Part shown: one piece after another, positions 50,165-56,998 of the stretch
Position numbering within the stretch: the stretch's first letter is position 1
How the letters are laid out: each line of letters starts with the position of its first letter
NCBI RefSeq assembly: GCF_002287065.1
Contig: NZ_NSJZ01000003.1
Location: forward strand, 219,604-283,603
Reading direction: 5' to 3'
Source of the DNA: Paracoccus salipaludis
Lineage (GTDB): Bacteria > Pseudomonadota > Alphaproteobacteria > Rhodobacterales > Rhodobacteraceae
DNA: 64,000 nucleotides
Position numbers and translations under genes: made by a program
The notes under the pieces: generated by a model
What the model was told of the DNA's origin: nothing
What the model saw: the letters and a program-made list of their open reading frames with translations, nothing else
The model's database searches: none

Positions 50165-52045
50165 TCAGCGAGATTCGCGGCTGAGAATCCGGATGTCGGG
50201 ATCGAGGCGGTAGCCACGCCCCGGTTTGTTCTCGATCAGGAGATGTCGCGGCGGTGGGCTGCCAAACACGAGCTTATGGTACTGCGCCAGTTCCTTCCGG
50301 CAGCGGCCGACGTGCTGCGCGACGGCATCCTTGCTGGTCTCCAGGCGGGTCGCCAGCGCGCCCGTCGCGACATACCTGTGCTCGGTGCGGGAAAGCCCAG
50401 CTTGACGATCCTCGTCGAACTCGGGTCTGAGCTCGTGAGCCGTGCGCGCCGGCGCGCCCTCGACGCGGCCGAGCCCCAGGACGCTGATCACGTGACGCCC
50501 GTTCTCGATCCCGAAGGTGACCTCGAGCGGACGATCCTGATCAGGGACCAGATCGGGCGCATCGCCGGAAGTCTCCGCCGGCGGCTGTCGCCGTCGCGGG
50601 GTCGCGCGAGGATCGGCAGGGAGCACCGGCGCTACGGCAGCAGCGTCAGCGACATGGAGCCTGACAAGCGCGCTGTCGGGGAGCTCGTGACGGGCCAGCC
50701 GATCAGCATTCTCGCGGATCGCGCTCTCAAGGACCGCCACGACCAGCTCGCCATGCCGTCGATGAAGGCCGAGGATCCGGCGCATGAGGTCGGCCCGGCG
50801 CTGGTCGGGATAGCCGCTTGCGATGCGCATCAGCTCCTGTCCGAAGGTGCTCATGAAGGCGTGGTCGTCGATGCCCGCCAGTCGTACAGCGTGCCGGGTC
50901 CACTCGAGCGCCATCGTCCGCGACCGGTCCTTCTCGCGCGGACCGAACAGCACATCGGTGCCATACATCTCCGAGGGATCCTCGGCGGCGAGACCTGCAG
51001 CCAGCATCGCGAAGCGGCGATCGAGGCATTGCGAGCAGGCGCCACAATGGGTGTGCAGCGTGTTCTGCTCGCGGATGCTGGTGCAGCTGACGGCGTGCCG
51101 GATCTGGTCGGCCGCGTCGTGCTCGGCGATGCGGCGCACCACATCCGTCTTGGTCAACCACTGGTAAGGGTTCCGGATCGCGGCGCCGGACCCGTCACCC
51201 ACCAGCATCATCAGATGCTCGAGCTTGCGGAGCGCGAGCGGGTGGGTCGTGCGCGTGGCCATCGTGCCTACCACCTGGGGCGAGAGCGGCAGGTTGTGCC
51301 CGATGATCCCGTTCTCGAAGAAGTTCTGTTGATGCGCGCCGAACATTCGAGCCACGACCTGGCCGAGTGCTGCGAAGAGGAAGGAGCGGGACCTCTGTGT
51401 TGCTTCCCGAGCCTCGCCGCCGACCCTGTTGGCCGCGACATGGATTTGCAGGACCCGGCCGGGAAAGCGGTTTCTCAGATAATCGCCGAGTTTCCTCTGA
51501 CGCGTCGCCGCCTTCTGCGACGAGCGGTGCGTGACGAGGACAACACGCTTGTTGCTGGTCGCCAGCATCTCCAGCGCTCCAGCGAAGGAGTCGAGCCCGC
51601 CCGAGAACAGCAGGACCTCGTCGGCGGCAAACGCCGCGCCCTTCGCATCGAAGTCGAGGAAGGGTTGCTCGGGTTCGTGCGCAGCGCGGGCGGAAAAGCT
51701 GAAGCCGACGATGTCGTCGGTGAGGAACGTGACCGCGTCCGTCAGCGCGGCCATCACCTCCGGTCGGCTCCAGAACGCCGGATCGCGCACGGGGATGTGG
51801 AAGTCGAACTGCCGGTGCCATTCCTCGCCCATGTCCCGGCGCGTCGGGCCGCCGCGCGGCACACTGCTGTCGGCTGCGAAGACATGAGCGGCAATGTCAA
51901 GCAGGTCCTGCAGGCGTGGCTCGATCGGCCGGACAAGCGCCGCCGAGATCCGGTCGGCGCGCAGCCGGAACGTGGCATCTGCACCATTCAGACGGATGCG
52001 CAGCGGCTCGCAGCCGTCGCCGAGGCTGACCAACGCGTCAGTCAT
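50165..52045 (-). CDS. QueC-like PP-loop protein fused to OmpR-type winged helix
   Basis: 626 aa; QueC itself is ~230. After a ~140-residue N-terminal region of unknown fold comes a QueC/PP-loop ATPase: FSGGLDSFAGALEM (motif 148-153), RSRSFLFAALG, and Cys321 with CGACSQC (Cys334, 337 and 340), matching the four-Cys zinc site of QueC. About 130 linker residues follow, then an OmpR-like winged helix (about 505-620: VAQHVGRCRKELAQ, wing NKPGRGYRL). QueC makes preQ0 from 7-carboxy-7-deazaguanine; QueC-like proteins also occur in Qat and type IV CBASS defence. It follows a 260-aa partner with an 8-bp overlap. Cargo of the prophage; the reaction here is unknown. Confidence 0.85.
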   Translation of the reverse strand: MTDALVSLGDGCEPLRIRLNGADATFRLRADRISAALVRPIEPRLQDLLDIAAHVFAADSSVPRGGPTRRDMGEEWHRQFDFHIPVRDPAFWSRPEVMAALTDAVTFLTDDIVGFSFSARAAHEPEQPFLDFDAKGAAFAADEVLLFSGGLDSFAGALEMLATSNKRVVLVTHRSSQKAATRQRKLGDYLRNRFPGRVLQIHVAANRVGGEAREATQRSRSFLFAALGQVVARMFGAHQQNFFENGIIGHNLPLSPQVVGTMATRTTHPLALRKLEHLMMLVGDGSGAAIRNPYQWLTKTDVVRRIAEHDAADQIRHAVSCTSIREQNTLHTHCGACSQCLDRRFAMLAAGLAAEDPSEMYGTDVLFGPREKDRSRTMALEWTRHAVRLAGIDDHAFMSTFGQELMRIASGYPDQRRADLMRRILGLHRRHGELVVAVLESAIRENADRLARHELPDSALVRLHVADAAAVAPVLPADPRATPRRRQPPAETSGDAPDLVPDQDRPLEVTFGIENGRHVISVLGLGRVEGAPARTAHELRPEFDEDRQAGLSRTEHRYVATGALATRLETSKDAVAQHVGRCRKELAQYHKLVFGSPPPRHLLIENKPGRGYRLDPDIRILSRESR

Positions 52046-52820
52046 CGGCGTCCCTCTTGCGCCGCAACTCCTCGGTGATCTTCTTCATCGCCACTGCGGC
52101 GAATGCCGCGGCCTGCGGTGAGCCGACGCCGCCGTCCTCATGCAGCCGCTTGCCGTACCAGCCAGGCGCGAACTCCTGGATGATCCGCGTTGCCTCGTGG
52201 GCGTATTGCTGAAGCGCGACATCGAAGGCGCTGCGCGCCCCCGCATCCGGCAGTCGGCGCCCTGGGCCCGTCTGCGTCGCCAGCGTGCGGTCGAGCCAGT
52301 ACGAGAGCGAGTCCGACAGGAGACGGCCGAAGAAGGCGCGCGTGAGGACGGCAACCCCGGACGGCCGGGAGAGCCGCTGCGCCTCGATCTGCACGTCGCG
52401 ATCGGTGGCCTCGAAGAGACCGGGCAGCGACTGACCGATCTGGTCGTTGAGCGTGCCGATGAGTGCGCGGCCCGCGAGCTCACCGAAATCCGAGCGTCGG
52501 CCGGCCATTCGCGCGATCTCGTCCAGCCGCGCGCCTGCGGCGGCCGATATCTCGAACAGGTCAGGCGTCGAGCTGATGGGCAGGTCGCAATCACGCAGCG
52601 CCTGACCGAAGTCATCCCCGCGCGCCGCGAAGGGGATCATCAGCAGGAGCCGGACAGCCTCGACGAAGACGGCGTCATCGGCCGCGCGGGCGAGGTCCTT
52701 TTCCGCTGCAATCGCGGCCGCCGCAAACACTGCTTCGTCTGCGGCTTCGCTGCCCAGCAGTTCGACGACCTGCCGCCACTGCTTCGACCGGGGCAGCACC
52801 CCGAGATGGATATGGCCCAT
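52038..52820 (-). CDS. Met-Gly-starting partner of the QueC-like protein, unknown function
   Basis: 260 aa, predicted almost wholly helical, with no transmembrane segment and no motif I recognise. It opens MGHIHLGVLPRSKQWRQVVE; the second residue is Gly, so the initiator Met would be removed, leaving an N-terminal Gly. It ends in a highly charged tail (KKITEELRRKRDADD). The gene starts the two-gene leftward operon, and the QueC-like gene begins 8 bp before its stop. Partnership with the QueC-like enzyme is inferred from this coupling. A structural analogue of QatB in Qat systems is possible, but I see no clear alignment. Confidence 0.8.
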   Translation of the reverse strand: MGHIHLGVLPRSKQWRQVVELLGSEAADEAVFAAAAIAAEKDLARAADDAVFVEAVRLLLMIPFAARGDDFGQALRDCDLPISSTPDLFEISAAAGARLDEIARMAGRRSDFGELAGRALIGTLNDQIGQSLPGLFEATDRDVQIEAQRLSRPSGVAVLTRAFFGRLLSDSLSYWLDRTLATQTGPGRRLPDAGARSAFDVALQQYAHEATRIIQEFAPGWYGKRLHEDGGVGSPQAAAFAAVAMKKITEELRRKRDADD

Positions 52821-52892
52821 CCTGGCTCCCCCTCACCGATCGGCAGTCTGTCCGCCCGTAGCCGCGCCCGTCAACCTCAGGCTGTGCAAACA

Positions 52893-52995
52893 GGGACAGA
52901 TGGGACAGATGGGACAGATGATTTCTATAAGTTCTCTCGTGCGCGCGTGTGAGCAAATAACCAATTTCATCTGTCCTATCTGTCCCATCTGTCCT
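52893..52995. repeat. Inverted array of 9-bp iterons
   Basis: Three tandem copies of GGGACAGAT (52893-52901, 52902-52910, 52911-52919) face three tandem copies of the complement (ATCTGTCCT, ATCTGTCCC, ATCTGTCCT at 52969-52995). The arms are near-perfect over ~28 bp and the ~49-bp spacer is AT-rich for this region. It lies in the only sizable gap between the leftward QueC-like operon and the rightward phage module. Candidate replication origin, operator or hairpin. Confidence 0.85.
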
Positions 52996-53095
52996 GCCCC
53001 ACGCCGGCAGGTCATCGGCCTTCGACGGCGTGTCGTGCCTTGGCGGGCCGTGGCGAAAAATGACGGAAACTGTCGATCTCACAGTGGCTTACGAG

Positions 53096-53108
53096 AAGTG
53101 TTACACTT
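53096..53108. promoter_or_regulatory. Palindrome ahead of the DUF6362 gene
   Basis: AAGTGT-T-ACACTT, 37 bp upstream of the ATG. Its GTGT/ACAC arms resemble those of the palindromes at 53533-53559, so a shared repressor is possible. Confidence 0.35.
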
Positions 53109-53144
53109 TAGGCCGTGGGCATGGCGTTACCGGAGAAATGCGGA

Positions 53145-53525
53145 ATGGCTGAGCGCGACTGGACCGCCGGCGACGTGGCGGATCACTTCGAGGAGGCGTT
53201 CCGCACGCTGCGCCGCCTGCCGCCCGTGAAGGCGCGCGGCTTCGTCCATGCTTGGCCCACGATCCTGCGCGAGCCGGAGGAGATCGCAACCATGACGCCC
53301 GAGCCGATGCGGATCGTGCCGTCGGCGCGGGCCATCAGCGGCCTCGAGCGGACCTTCGACTGGGTGGCCTGGCTCGAGGAGGCAGAGCGCCGGCTGGTCT
53401 GGGCACGGGCGGCGCGGGTGCCGTGGAAGGTGATCAGCCACGAACTCGGCTGCGACCGCACCACCGCCTGGCGGCGCTGGCAGCTGGCGCTGACGAAGAT
53501 CGCGGCGCGGCTGAATGCCGAGTGA
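53145..53525 (+). CDS. DUF6362 family phage protein
   Basis: 126 aa from ATG at 53145, preceded by GGAG at 9 nt; an ATG 30 bp upstream is the alternative. The N-terminal AGDVADHFEEAFRTLRRLP is typical of DUF6362. The C-terminal third holds a helix-turn-helix, VISHELGCDRTTAWRRWQ, so it may bind DNA. First gene of the rightward phage module. Function is unknown; a late regulator is plausible from position. Confidence 0.85.
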   Translation: MAERDWTAGDVADHFEEAFRTLRRLPPVKARGFVHAWPTILREPEEIATMTPEPMRIVPSARAISGLERTFDWVAWLEEAERRLVWARAARVPWKVISHELGCDRTTAWRRWQLALTKIAARLNAE

Positions 53526-53532
53526 GTCCAGA

Positions 53533-53559
53533 GTGTTGCAACACATTCGTGTTCGACAC
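53533..53559. promoter_or_regulatory. Tandem GTGT...ACAC palindromes
   Basis: GTGTTGCAACAC (53533-53544) is a perfect 12-bp palindrome and GTGTTCGACAC (53549-53559) shares its arms four bases later. They lie in the 137-bp gap before the HNH gene and could be an operator pair. Confidence 0.4.
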
Positions 53560-53662
53560 CTGCAACAGATCCGTGCTACAAGCAGGGCATGATCGGGAGA
53601 AGAGCGCCAGGAGCGCCACCCGGTCCTTTCATCCCCAATCTGGCAACACCTCGCGAGGCACC

Positions 53663-54019
53663 ATGCCGTTGCGCCCGCCCATCCATCGCCCGGTGGGGCG
53701 GCGCGACAAGCGCGAACGTGACCGCGACACCGACCGCAAGCGCGACCCGGCAATCCGGGCGCTCTACGCCTCAGCGCGCTGGCAGCGTGCCCGGCAGATG
53801 TTCCTCGCTCGCCAACCGCTCTGCGCCGAGTGCCAGCGCCAGGGGCGCCTGACCACCGCCAACACCGTCGATCACATCACCCCGCATCGCGGCGACACCA
53901 CCCGGTTCTGGGACCAGACCGGATGGCAGCCGCTCTGCGCCCCCTGCCACAGCCGCAAGACTGCGGCCGAGGATGGCGGCTTCGGCAATCGGCGGACCGT
54001 GCGCGAGCCCTGCGGCTGA
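53663..54019 (+). CDS. Phage HNH endonuclease
   Basis: 118 aa. The HNH/zinc motif is complete: CAECQRQGRLTTANTVDHIT with Cys-x2-Cys and the catalytic Asp-His, then WQPLCAPCHSRKTA. An N-terminal Arg-rich stretch (about 1-30) would help bind DNA. HNH proteins placed close to terminase genes often stimulate genome packaging cleavage in HK97-like phages. Here DNA methyltransferase and SRAP genes intervene before the terminase genes. Confidence 0.9.
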   Translation: MPLRPPIHRPVGRRDKRERDRDTDRKRDPAIRALYASARWQRARQMFLARQPLCAECQRQGRLTTANTVDHITPHRGDTTRFWDQTGWQPLCAPCHSRKTAAEDGGFGNRRTVREPCG

Positions 54020-54138
54020 CCCCGGGGGGACATCGAATCTCTGGGCGGTTCGACGTCAGGACCGCGTGCCAAGCTTTCTGCATCCATGGCCAAAATGGCG
54101 AGGGGGGGGTGCAGCCCATATCCTGAAGGAAATCGTCC

Positions 54139-55443
54139 GTGTCCGATCGTCAGCTTGCCGTTGAATACCGCCCGCTCGACAGCCTGGTGCCCTACGCGCG
54201 GAATGCCCGTACTCACTCCGAGGCGCAGGTGGCCGAGATCGCGGGCTCGATCCGGGAGTTCGGCTTCGTGAACCCGGTGCTGATCGCCGAGGACGGCACG
54301 CTGATCGCCGGTCATGGGCGGGTGCTGGCGGCGCGACTGCTCGGCATGGACACCGTGCCGACGATCACCCTGACCGGGCTCAGCGACAACCAGCGTCGTG
54401 CGCTGGTGCTGGCGGACAACCGCATCGCGCTGAATGCCGGGTGGGACGAGGCGCTGCTGGCGCTGGAGCTCGGCGACCTGAAGGACGCCGGGGTCGATCT
54501 CGGCATCATGGGCTTCGAGGATGGCGAACTGGACCGGCTGTTGGCCGGGGCCGAGGGTGAGGGTGAAGGGTCCACCGCGCCGGTCGTGATCCCCGAGCCG
54601 CCGCGGAACCCGGTGTCGCGGACTGGCGATCTGTGGCTGCTCGGCGATCACCGCCTGCTGTGCGGCGACAGCACGAGCCATGACGATGTCCGCCGGCTGA
54701 TGAACGGCGAGCGCGCCGTGCTGTTCGCGACCGACCCGCCATATCTGGTCGATTACGACGGCAGCAATCACCCGACGCGCAACAAGGATTGGTCGCAGTC
54801 CTACGGCGTGACCTGGGACGACAGTTCTCAGGGCGCGGAGCTCTACGACGGATTTATCGGCGCCGCCGTGGCCGAGGCCATCACCGAGGATGCCGCCTGG
54901 TACTGCTGGCACGCCTCGCGCAGGCAGGCGATGCTCGAGGCCTGTTGGGAGAAGGCCGGCGCCTTCGTCCACCAGCAGATCATCTGGGTGAAGGACCGCG
55001 GTGTTCTCACCCGGTCGCATTACCTCTGGAAGCACGAGCCCTGCCTCATGGGCTGGCGCCGCCCGAACCGCCCGCCGAAGGTCGCAGATCAGACACTGCC
55101 CTCGACCTGGGAGATGCCCAGCTTCGCCAGGGACGAGCGGCCCGATCACCCGACGCCGAAACCACTCGACGCCTTCGGCATCCCGATGCGCCAGCATGTG
55201 GCCCGCGGAGGGCTCTGCTACGAGCCGTTCTCGGGCTCCGGTTCGCAGATCATGGCGGGCGAGGCCAACGACCGGCGCGTCTTCGCCATGGAGATCAGCC
55301 CGGCCTATGTCGATGTCGCCGTCGAGCGCTGGCAGGCGGAGACCCGCAGGGACGCGATCCTCGATGGCGACGGCCGGACCTTCGCCGAGGTGACGGTCGA
55401 GCGCCTCGGCGCGATAGATCAGAACGAGGGGTTCGCCGCATGA
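54139..55443 (+). CDS. ParB-domain DNA modification methyltransferase
   Basis: 434 aa from GTG, with GAAGGA 8 nt ahead. An N-terminal ParB/sulfiredoxin-like domain (about 1-115; AGHGRVLAARLLGM, LVLADNRIALNAGWD) is followed by a methyltransferase with DPPY at 199-202 and FSGSGS from 364, the beta-type N6-adenine/N4-cytosine arrangement. Such fusions are common in prophages as orphan methylases that protect phage DNA. No partner nuclease is adjacent except the HNH protein upstream, which is a packaging-type enzyme. Overlaps the next small gene by ATGA. Confidence 0.92.
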   Translation: MSDRQLAVEYRPLDSLVPYARNARTHSEAQVAEIAGSIREFGFVNPVLIAEDGTLIAGHGRVLAARLLGMDTVPTITLTGLSDNQRRALVLADNRIALNAGWDEALLALELGDLKDAGVDLGIMGFEDGELDRLLAGAEGEGEGSTAPVVIPEPPRNPVSRTGDLWLLGDHRLLCGDSTSHDDVRRLMNGERAVLFATDPPYLVDYDGSNHPTRNKDWSQSYGVTWDDSSQGAELYDGFIGAAVAEAITEDAAWYCWHASRRQAMLEACWEKAGAFVHQQIIWVKDRGVLTRSHYLWKHEPCLMGWRRPNRPPKVADQTLPSTWEMPSFARDERPDHPTPKPLDAFGIPMRQHVARGGLCYEPFSGSGSQIMAGEANDRRVFAMEISPAYVDVAVERWQAETRRDAILDGDGRTFAEVTVERLGAIDQNEGFAA

Positions 55444-55655
55444 GTCAGTCACGCACCATGTCGCTGGTCGAGTCGCTGGCCAACGTGATCGTCGGCTATG
55501 GCGTGGCCGTCGTCACGCAGATCCTGATCTTCCCGCAGTTCGGCTGGAATCCGACACTGGCGCAGAACATGAGGATCGGCGCGGTGTTCACGGCGGTGAG
55601 CCTCGCTCGATCGTTCACCTTGCGCCGGTTGTCTGAACGAATGGGGAGGCAGTAG
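55440..55655 (+). CDS. DUF7220-like small membrane protein
   Basis: 71 aa with one or two hydrophobic segments (ANVIVGYGVAVVTQILIF at about 14-31 and a weaker one at 45-58). Start overlaps the methyltransferase stop (ATGA). Similar short proteins follow methylase genes in Rhodobacterales prophages and fit DUF7220. Function is unknown. Confidence 0.75.
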   Translation: MSQSRTMSLVESLANVIVGYGVAVVTQILIFPQFGWNPTLAQNMRIGAVFTAVSLARSFTLRRLSERMGRQ

Positions 55656-55675
55656 GTCGCTGTCCTTCCCAACGC

Positions 55676-55825
55676 TCAGTCCGCACTGACCTGCCGCAAC
55701 AGGTACCACTGTGTTCCATCGGGGGCGCGAACGCTGCCGCGACGATCTTCATCGCCCTTTTCCGTCATGGCCTCGATCACCTTGGCACCGTTTGCAACCG
55801 CACGATCAAACGCAGGATTCGGTCC
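55676..55825 (-). pseudogene. Remnant of a VOC/glyoxalase-superfamily protein
   Basis: In the minus-strand frame ending TGA at 55678-55676, about 50 residues read NPAFDRAVANGAKVIEAMTE, later DRRGSVRAPDGTQWYLL. This resembles the last part of VOC-family (PhnB-like) proteins, where a Gly-x-Val-x-Asp-Pro-x-Gly-x-x-Trp motif ends the fold. A stop lies in frame just upstream and no start precedes it, so only a 3' fragment survives between DUF7220 and the SRAP gene. Confidence 0.6.
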
Positions 55826-55841
55826 TCATCACCACGAGGTA

Positions 55842-56468
55842 TCAGGCGGCACCGTCGACAAGTTCCAGCGCACCATCCGCCAAGGGCCTCTGCAGTAAAC
55901 GTGCCTCGCTCCAGGGCGCGGACATCCACGTCAACCACTCGGCAGGCTCGGTCAGGATCACCGGCATCGCCTTGGGGTGGACCGCTGCGACCTCAGCATT
56001 CGGGGCGGTGGTGAGGAACGCGAAAAGGTCGTCCGTGGTCGGACCATCCTTGACCTTGCGAACCGAGGTCCAACCCGGGACATGGATGCCGGCGAATGCG
56101 ACAGACCGTCCGTCCGCTGGCGCGAACCACTGGTTACCCTGGCCCTTGCCCATCGGCTCCGCGAAGGCGGTGAGTGGAACGAGGCAGCGGTGTGGCGGCC
56201 CGAGCCAACGCCGCCAGTGAGGCGAGCCGGTGTTGCGGACGTTGGTGACCCCAGGGTCACGGGCGGTCTTCAGGACCGAGGGCGGTGATGGCAGTCCCCA
56301 TCGGGCCTTGACCAATTCGCGCTCGCCGTCCGGGCCGATCCGAACGATCGGCGCCATTTGGTCGGGGTAAATCTCCGGCTGGGCAGGAAGGTTGCCGAGC
56401 TTGTCGACGGCGGCAAATAGCTGCCGCATCGCCTCTTGGGCACGAGTCTGGCTGTAGAGATTGCACAT
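55842..56468 (-). CDS. SOS response-associated peptidase (SRAP/YedK/HMCES-like)
   Basis: 208 aa. It begins MCNLYS, placing Cys2 at the mature N-terminus, the residue that crosslinks to abasic sites in single-stranded DNA. VRNTGSPHWRR, CLVPLTAFAEP (active-site Glu) and HPKAMPVIL (active-site His) follow as in the family. It shields abasic sites from cleavage. It is the only minus-strand gene inside the rightward module, so it is an inserted or separately expressed moron gene. Confidence 0.93.
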   Translation of the reverse strand: MCNLYSQTRAQEAMRQLFAAVDKLGNLPAQPEIYPDQMAPIVRIGPDGERELVKARWGLPSPPSVLKTARDPGVTNVRNTGSPHWRRWLGPPHRCLVPLTAFAEPMGKGQGNQWFAPADGRSVAFAGIHVPGWTSVRKVKDGPTTDDLFAFLTTAPNAEVAAVHPKAMPVILTEPAEWLTWMSAPWSEARLLQRPLADGALELVDGAA

Positions 56469-56527
56469 GCCTACGAGATGGCGTGTCCAGCTGCCACTCG
56501 CAATGCGGAAAGAGGGACATCAGGATC

Positions 56528-56998
56528 ATGGCCGGCCGCAAGCCCCTTCCCACGCAGCTGAAGCTGGTGAAAGGCACGGCCCGGCCGCACCGGATGAACC
56601 CCGCCGAGCCGCAGCCGGTCGTGGCGGTGCCGCCGGCTCCCGAGCACCTCGACGATGCGGCCGCCGCGAAGTTCACCGAACTGGCCGAGCTGCTGGCCCG
56701 ACACGGCGTGATGACCGAACTCGATGCGGGGGCGCTCGCCCGCTACGCGGTGATCTGGCGGCGGTGGCTCGAGGCAGAGGCGGAGGTCAAGCGCCGCGGC
56801 CCGGTGGTGAAGACGGTGGGCGGCAACATCATCCAGAACCCGTTCCTGGCGGTGGCGAACAAGTGCCTGGCGCAGATGGGCCAGATCGAGAGCGAGTTCG
56901 GACTGACGCCCTCGAGCCGGACCCGCATCCGCATGGCGGCGCCGGCCGAGACGCGCGATCCGTTCGAGGATTTTCTGAACCGTGGCAGCACAGCGTAA
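56528..56998 (+). CDS. Phage terminase small subunit, P27 family
   Basis: 156 aa. The P27-type opening MAGRKPLPTQLKLVKGTARP is diagnostic and fixes the start; the frame extends 15 residues upstream. Helical body with LARHGVMTELDAGALARYA and ending EDFLNRG. Recognises phage DNA and delivers it to the large subunit. Overlaps the large-subunit start by 17 bp. Confidence 0.93.
   Translation: MAGRKPLPTQLKLVKGTARPHRMNPAEPQPVVAVPPAPEHLDDAAAAKFTELAELLARHGVMTELDAGALARYAVIWRRWLEAEAEVKRRGPVVKTVGGNIIQNPFLAVANKCLAQMGQIESEFGLTPSSRTRIRMAAPAETRDPFEDFLNRGSTA

Noticed and set aside
50165..52820. Complete Qat or type IV CBASS system
   Set aside because: No QatA-type ATPase, TatD, CD-NTase or effector gene is adjacent; only the QueC-like enzyme and an unassigned partner are present.
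52893..52995. CRISPR array
   Set aside because: Repeats are 9 bp, contiguous without spacers, and inverted in two halves.
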